64,000 nt of DNA from Paenibacillus chondroitinus NBRC 15376 (GTDB taxonomy: Bacteria > Bacillota > Bacilli > Paenibacillales > NBRC-103111). Under the pieces are notes generated by a model. The model made no database searches. It was given only the letters and a program-made list of their open reading frames with translations, and was not told where the DNA came from. The position numbers and the translations under genes are program-made. The DNA lies in the NCBI RefSeq assembly GCF_004000765.1, contig NZ_BILW01000013.1, positions 109,896-173,895 on the forward strand, written 5' to 3'. Shown here one piece after another: positions 16,870 through 24,910 of the stretch. Each line of letters opens with the position of its first letter. Position 1 is the stretch's first letter.

Positions 16870-18687
16870 TTATGGCATAGGTAAAATAATCGTCACTTTC
16901 GTACCTGTCAACACTTGCGATTCAATGGTTACGCCATACGGCTCCCCATATATCAGTTTAACCCGTTTATTCACATTTTCTATTCCAATAGATTTGCTAT
17001 TTCCCGTAGTATCCGTATCCGAAATGGCTAAAATGCGAGACAACACCGACTCCTCCATCCCCTTGCCATTGTCTTCAATGGTGAAAACCCTCAATTTACC
17101 CGCAATTTGACCCGAAACACGAATACAGCCGCCTTCCTCGCAATCCTCCAATCCATGAATAATGGCATTTTCAATGAAAGGCTGCAAGAAAAATTTAGGC
17201 ACTGTGTAACGATAAAGCGCTGGGTCAATATCATACTGAATTTGAAATTTGTCTTCAAACCGCTGCTTCATGATATAATCATAACTTTTTAGATAACTCA
17301 CATCTTCACCAAGAGTAACTTCGCCGGACTTCTTGGCGGTGTATTCCAGCATTTCTGACAGATCCACGAGCATATTACTGATAACCGCTTGCTTGTTCTC
17401 AATGGCTAAATAATTAATGATGTTCAACGTATTGTATAGAAAATGCGGATTAAATTGAAAATTTAACGCTTTGAGCTCCGCCTCGATTTCTTTCAGACTT
17501 GTCTCATAATTTTCTTTTATCAGAGTCTGAATTTTATCGTTCATGTGATTAAATTTATGAATAATGAGATTTACTTCACTAGTCCCGTGCGTTTCAATTC
17601 TCGCGTTAAAATTCCCCTCCCCGATCTGTTTAATCCCCCACAGCAATTTTTTGAGAGGCATTGTAATCCGGTTTGAGAAGAAAGATGCCAGAAAGATGGA
17701 CAGAATCAGAATCAACACAGTGGAATAGAAGGTGTAACTGAACATATTAGGCACCGTTTTCAGCAAATTGTCATACGGAATGAATACCGCCGAAATCCAG
17801 CCTGTAGTGGCAATCTGATCGAAGCAGACGACCATTTTTTCACCGTTAATCCGAACATAACGTGTGCCACTTTCAGAGTCCAACAAACTGCGCGTCCATT
17901 CTTGATTTAACAGCTTGTCACCGGAATGGTCGGAAGTCGAAATGACTTTCATATCCTTCGTAAATACATAATAATACGAGTCCTTTACAACCAAGCTTTC
18001 CTTGAATGCTCTACTAATCATTGATTCTTGAAAATTAACGAGGAGAATTGGGCGCTCAGCACCTTTATCCATGCCTTTCAGCAGGTTATTCGTGACACGG
18101 GATAAGTTAATAAATCGCGCAGCCGTAAAAACATTCTGATCTTTCCTACTTGCTGCCGGGGTAGAGGCGAAGTACTTTTCAAGCAAATTGTAGGTTGGAA
18201 TCCAGATTGTTTTATCTATAGCCTTCAGACCGGTTTGGTAAATGTCAGAGGAGGAGAAATCTTTCTTTGGAATCCAGAAATTAGGGTTTCCGCCAAACAT
18301 GTAATCCTTCGTCGCCAAATTGACGGAAAAGAAATCCTCCGATGAAGGGAAATATTTTTGTAAAATTCTAGTGATTTTCCGATCAGTTTCATAATCTAAC
18401 TGTCTGGCTTGCAAGTCAGTCGTATTAAAAAGCTCGAACAACTCTTCATCCAGATGCATGTTGATTGCACTTTGCTCGACGGTGGCAAATTTGGCATCTA
18501 AGGACTTATTACTCGTTTTCACTAATCCAAGATAGGTGCCGCTGGCATTCTGAAGAATCACTTGAGAGCTCTTAATGTAATAGCCTATTCCCAGCACTGT
18601 CATTGATACAACGATGAGCACGATATAGGATATTGTTAACCTCACCCTTAAACTTAACTTATTGTACTTTTCAATAAGTCCATACAT
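16870..18687 (-). CDS. YesM-type sensor histidine kinase
   Basis: This membrane sensor kinase has about 605 residues. There is an N-terminal helix (TISYIVLIVVSMTVLGIGYY), a large extracellular sensor domain of about 270 residues, a second helix, a HAMP domain (PLKKLLWGIKQIGEGNFNAR), the His_kinase phospho-acceptor (FNPHFLYNTLN, His about residue 415) and an HATPase_c domain with EDNGKGM. The ATG at 18687 is chosen because GGAGG lies 7 bases upstream; the longer frame lacks support. Its partner is probably the YesN-type regulator at 10322-11944, although several genes separate them. It likely senses an extracellular sugar or the loaded binding protein. Confidence 0.9.
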   Translation of the reverse strand: MYGLIEKYNKLSLRVRLTISYIVLIVVSMTVLGIGYYIKSSQVILQNASGTYLGLVKTSNKSLDAKFATVEQSAINMHLDEELFELFNTTDLQARQLDYETDRKITRILQKYFPSSEDFFSVNLATKDYMFGGNPNFWIPKKDFSSSDIYQTGLKAIDKTIWIPTYNLLEKYFASTPAASRKDQNVFTAARFINLSRVTNNLLKGMDKGAERPILLVNFQESMISRAFKESLVVKDSYYYVFTKDMKVISTSDHSGDKLLNQEWTRSLLDSESGTRYVRINGEKMVVCFDQIATTGWISAVFIPYDNLLKTVPNMFSYTFYSTVLILILSIFLASFFSNRITMPLKKLLWGIKQIGEGNFNARIETHGTSEVNLIIHKFNHMNDKIQTLIKENYETSLKEIEAELKALNFQFNPHFLYNTLNIINYLAIENKQAVISNMLVDLSEMLEYTAKKSGEVTLGEDVSYLKSYDYIMKQRFEDKFQIQYDIDPALYRYTVPKFFLQPFIENAIIHGLEDCEEGGCIRVSGQIAGKLRVFTIEDNGKGMEESVLSRILAISDTDTTGNSKSIGIENVNKRVKLIYGEPYGVTIESQVLTGTKVTIILPMP

Positions 18688-18796
18688 CCTCTGACCTCCA
18701 GCTTCGCACTTGCATGTTCTTACATGGACTATAATGAATAAATAGTTGTTCTGCAAGTGGTTACACCATGCCCCGTTAGCTTAAAACAACAACACC

Positions 18797-18825
18797 TTGA
18801 TATAAATACCGGATATGCGTATACT
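18797..18825 (+). promoter_or_regulatory. Sigma-A promoter of the fluoride riboswitch-CLC transcript
   Basis: TTGATA (18797-18802) and TATACT (18820-18825) are separated by exactly 17 bases. This gives a start near 18832, just upstream of the fluoride aptamer. Confidence 0.8.
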
Positions 18826-18845
18826 AATAAAAGCACTAATAATTT

Positions 18846-18930
18846 TATAGGCGATGGAGTTCGCCATTAACCGCCTTTGCGCTAATAACTCCTACCAGTT
18901 TATTTGGCATGAAACTGGTAGGAGTTTTTT
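18846..18930 (+). ncRNA. Fluoride riboswitch (crcB motif) with terminator platform
   Basis: The aptamer core is recognisable by GGCGATGGAGTTCGCC (18850-18865), AACCGCC (18869-18875) and GCTAATAACTCCTACC (18881-18896), the conserved elements of the crcB motif. The last element is also the left arm of a 14-bp perfect terminator stem (18888-18901 with 18912-18925) followed by a T-run. Fluoride binding would hold CTCCTAC in the aptamer pseudoknot and prevent the terminator, switching on the downstream antiporter. The mechanism is established for this RNA class; the assignment here comes from the conserved bases. Confidence 0.93.
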
Positions 18931-18963
18931 GTTTATACCTGCACGATAAAGGAGAGACAGCAG

Positions 18964-20277
18964 TTGAAACGTTATTTCCAAGGTCATACATTAAGGATGA
19001 AGGGCTATGCAGAAAGGTGGATTCATTTTGGCATCCTTGCTTCCATGCTCAAGTGGATTGTCATTGGTGGACTTGTCGGTATCTTTACAGGTTCTGCGTC
19101 TGCCCTTTTCTTGGCGAGTTTGGATTGGGCAACGAATACACGGACGAACCATTCGTGGTTGTTATGGCTTTTGCCTATCGGTGGAGCTGTGGTCAGTTAC
19201 CTATACGTTAAATTTGGCAAAGATTCGTCTAAAGGCAATAACCTCATCTTAGAGCAAATACACGAAGGCAATGGGAAGATTCCTTTCCGAATGGCGCCGC
19301 TCGTTCTATTTGGAACCCTCGTCACCCATTTGTTCGGAGGTTCGGCAGGCCGGGAGGGAACAGCGGTGCAAATGGGGGGAAGTATATCCGAATGGATTAG
19401 TAAAGTCCTCAAACTCCATCCACTCGACCGTAAAATCATTTTAATGTGTGGAATAAGCAGCGGCTTCGGCTCTGTTTTCGGTACCCCCCTAGCCGGCACC
19501 GTATTCGGCCTTGAAGTTCTTGTTATCGGCCTTGTCCGGTACGAGGCGCTGATTCCTTGTTTTATTGCAAGCTTCGTAGGGGATAAAGTTACTACATCTT
19601 GGGGAATCCATCATCTTCATTATTCCATGGGTGCAGTACCGGATTTTAGTACACTTCTCTTGTTGAAAATCGTGATGGCTTCCGTCTTGTTTGGATTGGC
19701 AGGCTTATTCTTCAGTGAACTAACCCATCGTCTAAAGGCACTGTTTACGAAAATTTTCAAGAATCCCGTCATCAAGAGCTTTTGCGGAGGATTTATCATT
19801 ATCGGAATGGTCTACCTTTTTGGTACTAGAGATTATCTTGGCTTAGGGATTCCGCTGATCCAGCAGTCATTCAGTGAAAGTGTAGCCCCTCTTACGTTCT
19901 TGCTTAAAACCATCTTCACCTCGGTTACTTTAGGCGCAGGTTTTCAAGGCGGAGAGGTCACCCCATTATTTGCAATTGGCTCGACTCTGGGAAGCGCGTT
20001 AGCTCAATATTTACATCTATCTGCTCCGTTCCTGGCGGCAATTGGATTTATCTCTGTTTTCAGCGGCGCAACCAACACGCCTATTGCTTGTTTTCTTATG
20101 GGCATCGAACTCTTCGGGGCGGAAGGTGCTGTGTACATGTTCATCGGCTGCATCATTAGCTTCTTGTTTTCAGGTCACACCGGCATTTATACAGCTCAAA
20201 GGATCGGTATTTCAAAAAGCAGGAGTGTCATGATAGAAGAGAATGCAACTCTTGGCTCTGTTTTCAACAAAAAGTAA
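18964..20277 (+). CDS. CLC-F-type fluoride/proton antiporter
   Basis: This inner-membrane CLC-family transporter of 437 residues probably exports fluoride. The CLC motifs are visible: GGSAGREGTAVQMGG (residues 125-139), FGTPLAGTVFGLEV, and GAGFQGGEVTPLFAIGSTLG. It lacks the GSGIP selectivity sequence and has the GREGT-type arrangement seen in the fluoride clade. The start is a TTG at 18964 with AAAGGAG nine bases upstream. The fluoride riboswitch directly upstream supports the substrate strongly. It converges on the gerB-like gene with only two bases between their stop codons. Confidence 0.92.
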   Translation: MKRYFQGHTLRMKGYAERWIHFGILASMLKWIVIGGLVGIFTGSASALFLASLDWATNTRTNHSWLLWLLPIGGAVVSYLYVKFGKDSSKGNNLILEQIHEGNGKIPFRMAPLVLFGTLVTHLFGGSAGREGTAVQMGGSISEWISKVLKLHPLDRKIILMCGISSGFGSVFGTPLAGTVFGLEVLVIGLVRYEALIPCFIASFVGDKVTTSWGIHHLHYSMGAVPDFSTLLLLKIVMASVLFGLAGLFFSELTHRLKALFTKIFKNPVIKSFCGGFIIIGMVYLFGTRDYLGLGIPLIQQSFSESVAPLTFLLKTIFTSVTLGAGFQGGEVTPLFAIGSTLGSALAQYLHLSAPFLAAIGFISVFSGATNTPIACFLMGIELFGAEGAVYMFIGCIISFLFSGHTGIYTAQRIGISKSRSVMIEENATLGSVFNKK

Positions 20278-20279
20278 CG

Positions 20280-21404
20280 CTATTCTTCCATTACATTTTG
20301 GCTCGTCCGCGAACGTTGTACGTACTTTTTCATGATGGAAATTCCCCAATAAACGAGCGGGGAACATTCAACAAAATAAGCAAAGTTCGCCCAGGAATGC
20401 AAAATGAAATCATTAAGCTCGATTAAGTTTTTTACGGAATGCATCGCCATGCCCACCGCTATCGCGCCAAACGAGATGGATAACGGCCGTGAGTCTTTGA
20501 GCTTCAACAGTTGGGAGGAGATGAAAACCGCCATGTACAGTAGAATACTGATTTTTATAAATAGTCCTGCAATCCAAATGGCAACGACAATGGGGTCCAA
20601 ATTTTCCAGGAAATCTCCAATCCGGATAAATCGCAGCATTTCTAAAATAGGATAGGTGAAATGAGCCATTAACGGTGCATCAAATAACAAAATACATAAT
20701 AAAAAGTAGACTTCAAAAAATAGGGTACTTATTAACGAGGACCATAATAATGTCCGAACCGTTTTCTCTGCCTTCGCAAGAAAGGGAAAGATGAAAATCA
20801 CTAAAAACATTTCGCCAAACCAAGGTACGAATGGGTAACTCGTTTGAATCATATCTCTCCAACTAAGGCTTGTTATTAAGGCAATGGTCCGCTCATAGTT
20901 TAATTCTTTTCCTACTAATAGAGGGATAATCGAAGCTGTGGAAAATATAACAAAAAAGAACCCCGCGGCACATCGAAATATGGCTTCGATCCCTGATCTC
21001 ACAGCTATGGAGATGACGAGTCCAAATGAGCTTGCGATCACCCAACTTGGGGTAGAAGGCAAATAGATCTGGACCAAGAAGTCCGTGGCTTGTCGAAGGA
21101 CAATACCTGCGAGGTGAATAAAGAAAAAACAATAAATGACCATCATGATGAGATTAAGCCATTTGCCAAGAACTTCTTTCCCATAATGAATGATAAACTC
21201 ATTTGGGCGCTTCTTGGTATACCAAACCGATAAGCATGTGATAAGAAGTCCACCGGCATGAGCGATCAATACGCTTAACCACCCTTGATAACCAGCCAAA
21301 CCCGTAAGAGGACCCATCAGGAACCCGGCGGCTGTTGAGAAATTAAATAAAACAAGCATTAAACCTAGCTCCACTTGACTAATCCGTTGCATGCTTGCTT
21401 TCAT
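20280..21404 (-). CDS. Spore germination receptor B subunit (GerAB-type)
   Basis: This integral membrane protein of 374 residues has about ten hydrophobic helices, the size and profile of GerAB/GerKB proteins (APC-like amino acid transporter fold). It forms the ligand-sensing part of a germinant receptor in the spore inner membrane. Family sequence is visible near the N-terminus (QRISQVELGLMLVLFNFSTA) and at PFVPWFGEMFLVIFIFPFL. The start is either the ATG at 21404 or that at 21392; the AGAGG site lies very close to the first. It is the last gene of the ger operon. The germinant is unknown. Confidence 0.9.
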   Translation of the reverse strand: MKASMQRISQVELGLMLVLFNFSTAAGFLMGPLTGLAGYQGWLSVLIAHAGGLLITCLSVWYTKKRPNEFIIHYGKEVLGKWLNLIMMVIYCFFFIHLAGIVLRQATDFLVQIYLPSTPSWVIASSFGLVISIAVRSGIEAIFRCAAGFFFVIFSTASIIPLLVGKELNYERTIALITSLSWRDMIQTSYPFVPWFGEMFLVIFIFPFLAKAEKTVRTLLWSSLISTLFFEVYFLLCILLFDAPLMAHFTYPILEMLRFIRIGDFLENLDPIVVAIWIAGLFIKISILLYMAVFISSQLLKLKDSRPLSISFGAIAVGMAMHSVKNLIELNDFILHSWANFAYFVECSPLVYWGISIMKKYVQRSRTSQNVMEE

Positions 21405-21424
21405 CCTCTCGTCAACAGCTTTAT

Positions 21425-21625
21425 TTATTGAAAATTAAATATGTATTCAATAAATTGGTTCGTACTAGGTAAATCTTGATACATATGAATAGCCGCCTGA
21501 TACAAATAAGCCGCTGCTATAAATGAGCCCGTAATCCAGTAGGTTCTCGGTTTACGCTTGTGCCGAATCAAGAAACTCAGCTCATAAGATGTTATCCCTA
21601 TAAATACAATAGTTATGCCAATCAC
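21425..21625 (-). CDS. Small two-helix membrane protein in the ger operon (GerD-subunit-like)
   Basis: This 66-residue protein starts at a GTG (21625) with AGGAGGGGAG upstream, 13 bases after the gerC-like stop. A longer in-frame reading to 21739 overlaps gerC and lacks support. It has two hydrophobic helices, IGITIVFIGITSYELSFLI and ITGSFIAAAYLYQAAIHMY, separated by a basic loop RHKRKPRT. Small two-helix D proteins are known in some GerA-family operons, where they modulate receptor activity. Position and topology agree here, but I have not shown homology. Confidence 0.65.
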   Translation of the reverse strand: MIGITIVFIGITSYELSFLIRHKRKPRTYWITGSFIAAAYLYQAAIHMYQDLPSTNQFIEYIFNFQ

Positions 21626-21638
21626 CAGGGCTCCCCTC

Positions 21639-22832
21639 CTATTCCTTGATGTTCCTAATGACTGCATTCTTTTCAGCACCGGTCCGTTTAACAAAAATTT
21701 GGGTAGACACATGAAACTCGCATTTCTTATAGTGTTCACGCCAATTCCCCTTCATTTGCTGCCATACTTTGGGGTATCTCCAGCCAAGAATTCTTCCAAA
21801 GTTAAAGACGTCCACCTCTTCAGATTGCGTAGTTTGCAGCGTTCGTAAAATTCTGCCCTTCAATTGTTCTGACAGCAGCTCCTCGAGAACTTTTAATTGT
21901 TCAGGATCCATGAGATCAATATTGGATTCAGACGACAGAACATCATTATCAGCTTCAATATGAATATCAAAACCAAACTGATCACCATTGATCCATGGTT
22001 TAATGGAAGAATTGGACGTTTGAATGAGAAAAGAGATCGTTTTGCCATCCGTTGGGGATTTGATTGAGTTCATTGAGCTCTTCATTTTTCCATTTAACCA
22101 TAGCCCTGCCCGCATACCTATAACATCTAGCGTTCCTACCATGACACCGCTTCTGAACAGTGCTGCACCATCCGTCCCAACCCATGTGCTCATCTTGCCT
22201 TCTTCGCTGACCATTTCCGTTTGCCCTATTGTCAGAAGTCCGGTCACCATATCCCCGCCGGATGCCTCCGCTTCCAAAAAGTCTTTGATTGTCGCGCCCA
22301 ATGTCACATTTCTCTGGGCATACTCACGCAACACTTCTGACGGCAGCCGCTCAAACACAGGCGTCAAGTTGCCAATATCACGGCCACTTGTTGGCGAAAC
22401 AAAAAGGAAAGATTTCGTATGGAAATTCGGCTCACGAGCAGTAAACTCTAACAATTGATTGATCCCGAATTCCGCCATTTTCCGGCCAACAACAATGACG
22501 CGACAATGGCCCCAGGATATTTCCCTCGATAGATCCGATCGGATTTTACGAATCGCTACGGGGATGCTCTCGCCTCTTTTCGTCACAATGGAATAGGGGT
22601 TGCCTTTGGCCGTACCACTAAGTCCCATACCCGTAGACATTCGATTGGGCAGAGGAAATCCTAATGAAACTTCATAAACCCCCTCTTCCGGATAATCAAT
22701 ATACATGGCCGTAACAAAGGCATGATCATTGATTTCAATCCTGGACCAGCAGCCAGTTAGAAGCAATAAAGAGATAAACGTGACAAAATACCTTACACTT
22801 TTTAATTTCGAGCACAGTTTAATCACCATCAT
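21639..22832 (-). CDS. Spore germination receptor C subunit lipoprotein (GerAC-type)
   Basis: The 397-residue protein has a lipoprotein signal ending at LLTGC (Cys about 28), followed by the typical GerC opening WSRIEINDHAFVTAMYID. A Ger(x)C family C-terminal domain follows. It is anchored outside the spore inner membrane and is essential for receptor function in known systems. Its start overlaps the end of the A-subunit gene by 14 bases, which indicates translational coupling. The gene order A-C-small-B differs from gerA (A-B-C) but resembles other receptor operons. Confidence 0.9.
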   Translation of the reverse strand: MMVIKLCSKLKSVRYFVTFISLLLLTGCWSRIEINDHAFVTAMYIDYPEEGVYEVSLGFPLPNRMSTGMGLSGTAKGNPYSIVTKRGESIPVAIRKIRSDLSREISWGHCRVIVVGRKMAEFGINQLLEFTAREPNFHTKSFLFVSPTSGRDIGNLTPVFERLPSEVLREYAQRNVTLGATIKDFLEAEASGGDMVTGLLTIGQTEMVSEEGKMSTWVGTDGAALFRSGVMVGTLDVIGMRAGLWLNGKMKSSMNSIKSPTDGKTISFLIQTSNSSIKPWINGDQFGFDIHIEADNDVLSSESNIDLMDPEQLKVLEELLSEQLKGRILRTLQTTQSEEVDVFNFGRILGWRYPKVWQQMKGNWREHYKKCEFHVSTQIFVKRTGAEKNAVIRNIKE

Positions 22833-24387
22833 CTTCAGGAATTTGCGGCCTAGGTTTGTACGTTAATCTTTGATCGCCTTTTGTACCGTATAACGCCGGC
22901 CTTCTCTTCATCATCCACATGGGAACCCGAATCAGCACATCCTTCCAATCACGAAATACAATCGGTGCTGTTGGGGAGAGGTACGATGTACCAAAGGAAC
23001 GAAGGGTCACCAAGTGAAGATAAATAAGGATAATGCTTAGAATGACGCCGTAAAGTCCTAGGGATGCCGCAAGAATCATCACCGGAAACCTCAATAAACG
23101 GAAAGTCAAACCCAAATCAAAATGCGGAATAATGAAAGAAGCGATACCCGTAATAGAGACTACAATGACCATTGGAGCGGAAACAATTCCTGCCTGCACA
23201 GCCGCCTGTCCAATGACTAATGCCCCGATAATGGATACCGTTTGTCCTATTGGTTTCGGAATACGCAAGCCCGCTTCCCTCAGCGCCTCAAAGGTAATTT
23301 CCATAATAATCGCTTCAATAATAGCGGGAAAAGGTACATTTTCCCTTGCTGCCGCTACAGCAATCAATAGATTTGGCGGAAGCATTTCAGGATGGAACGT
23401 TGTGACCGCAATGTATACGGAGGGAAGCAAAAAAGAAATAAGCAGAAAGAAGTACCGAATCCATCGTATCCATGTACTTGCTACAAATCTTTGATAGTAG
23501 TCCTCAGCGGATTGGAGCAGCATATACAAGGTAACAGGGATCAAAATCGGTACAGGTGTTCCATCGACAAGAATAGCAACTCTTCCTTCAAGAAGCGCCG
23601 CACACACGGTATCCGGCCTTTCTGTATACTGCACTTGAGGAAACGGCGAAAAGGGATTGTCCTCAATAAATTCCTCAATATAACTGCTTCCTAATACACC
23701 GTCTATCTCTACTCTCGATATGCGTTTCCTTACTTCCTCCACCAATTTCTGTTGGCAGATTCCTTCGATATAACATACAGTTACAAATGTGTTGGTGTAC
23801 TCACCGAATTGAAACTTCTCAACCTTCAAAGCTGGATGCTTAATGATTCTGCGGATCATTGTAAGATTAACCGATAAATCCTCAACGAATGCCTGCTTCG
23901 GTCCGCGAATGACATTCTCATTTTCCGCTTGTTGAATCGCCCTTTTCTCTACGGATTTCATTGGAAATAAAACCATCAGGGGCTCATTTTCAATTAATAA
24001 AACAATCGTGCCTTCAAACAAGCTCTGTAATGCAGTACCTACTTCTTTACTGCTGTTTATGGCGGAAACCGGAATTTGTTTAAATTGAAGAATGTGCTGA
24101 ACGAGTTCCTCTGTCGACACGACGCTCAATTCATATAACATCGGTGCAATAACTTGTTCCTGAAGCATTTGTTGATCGACAAGGCCCTCAATAAAAATAA
24201 ATACACAAGAGATGTCACCGATCAGGCATTCATGAAAACAAATATCAGCACAATTTTTCAATTGATCTTGGAACCATTGTCGCCTTAAAGACAACTCAAC
24301 CTCTACATTAGGTATAGGAGTCAAATTAGCGAGTGAAAGGGTTGGCCGTACACTTCGCTGCTTTTTTAACCAACTGGGGAAGCGCAT
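22819..24387 (-). CDS. Spore germination receptor A subunit (GerAA-type)
   Basis: The A subunit of the germinant receptor is about 522 residues. The N-terminal hydrophilic half carries family sequence such as LIGDISCVFIFIEGLVDQQ and YIEGICQQKLVEEVRKRI. The C-terminal half holds four to five helices with the conserved DGTPVPILIPVTL and PPNLLIAVAAARENVPFPA segments. I prefer the ATG at 24387, with TTGGAG five bases upstream; an ATG at 24420 adds 11 residues (MHAKKKKLGVS) but lacks a ribosome site. It is the first gene of the operon. Confidence 0.9.
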   Translation of the reverse strand: MRFPSWLKKQRSVRPTLSLANLTPIPNVEVELSLRRQWFQDQLKNCADICFHECLIGDISCVFIFIEGLVDQQMLQEQVIAPMLYELSVVSTEELVQHILQFKQIPVSAINSSKEVGTALQSLFEGTIVLLIENEPLMVLFPMKSVEKRAIQQAENENVIRGPKQAFVEDLSVNLTMIRRIIKHPALKVEKFQFGEYTNTFVTVCYIEGICQQKLVEEVRKRISRVEIDGVLGSSYIEEFIEDNPFSPFPQVQYTERPDTVCAALLEGRVAILVDGTPVPILIPVTLYMLLQSAEDYYQRFVASTWIRWIRYFFLLISFLLPSVYIAVTTFHPEMLPPNLLIAVAAARENVPFPAIIEAIIMEITFEALREAGLRIPKPIGQTVSIIGALVIGQAAVQAGIVSAPMVIVVSITGIASFIIPHFDLGLTFRLLRFPVMILAASLGLYGVILSIILIYLHLVTLRSFGTSYLSPTAPIVFRDWKDVLIRVPMWMMKRRPALYGTKGDQRLTYKPRPQIPEDDGD

Positions 24388-24582
24388 AGATACTCCAAGT
24401 TTTTTCTTTTTAGCATGCAATATAACGGAGTTATTTATTCATAAATTTGGAAATGTCAACAAAACGAAGATCCAAAACTGATTACGAATGTAACAGGTGT
24501 TACGAATACTCCTTTCACCCCGCAACCAGGAGATACCGTGCTGCAGCGAAACTTAGTCAGACCAATCCGCATAATAAAAAAA

Positions 24583-24627
24583 CGGCAGCTAGAGACTTGT
24601 AAAAAGTTCTAGACTGTCGATTTTTTT
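24583..24627. terminator. Bidirectional terminator beyond the permease remnant
   Basis: A long imperfect hairpin (CGGCAGCTAGAGACT with AGTTCTAGACTGTCG) is flanked by seven A and seven T. It overlaps the stop codon of the permease remnant. It marks the end of the original transporter operon whose upstream part has been deleted. Confidence 0.75.
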
Positions 24628-24910
24628 ATTTAATCCCCGAATGCATGAAGCTTTCCACAAACTGACGCTGGAACACGAAAAAGGCCGTTAGAAGAGGCAG
24701 AATCACCAGTACCGTAGCCGCTGTTACAGTCCCCCATTGCGCGCCCGTCTCAAACGATTGGGCAAAAATCGCAATCCCTACCGTCAACGGTCTCGTTTCA
24801 ATGGAATTCGTTACGATGAGCGGCCACATGAAATCATTCCAATGCGCACTGACGGAGATTAAGTCAAAGGCCAAATAAGTTGACTTGGCGGAAGGCAAAT
24901 AGAGAACCTG
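24626..24910 (-). pseudogene. 3' remnant of a CUT1 sugar ABC permease
   Basis: About 95 codons encode the C-terminal third of a MalG-type permease, beginning near PSAKSTYLAFDLISV and continuing through SAHWNDFMWPLIVTNS to the usual tail FVESFMHSGIK. The EAA loop and the first four helices are missing. Directly upstream the sequence becomes the 3' part of a CBM9-containing gene in another frame. The two are joined by a deletion near 24890-24910. The fragment has no start signal and is non-functional. Confidence 0.8.
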
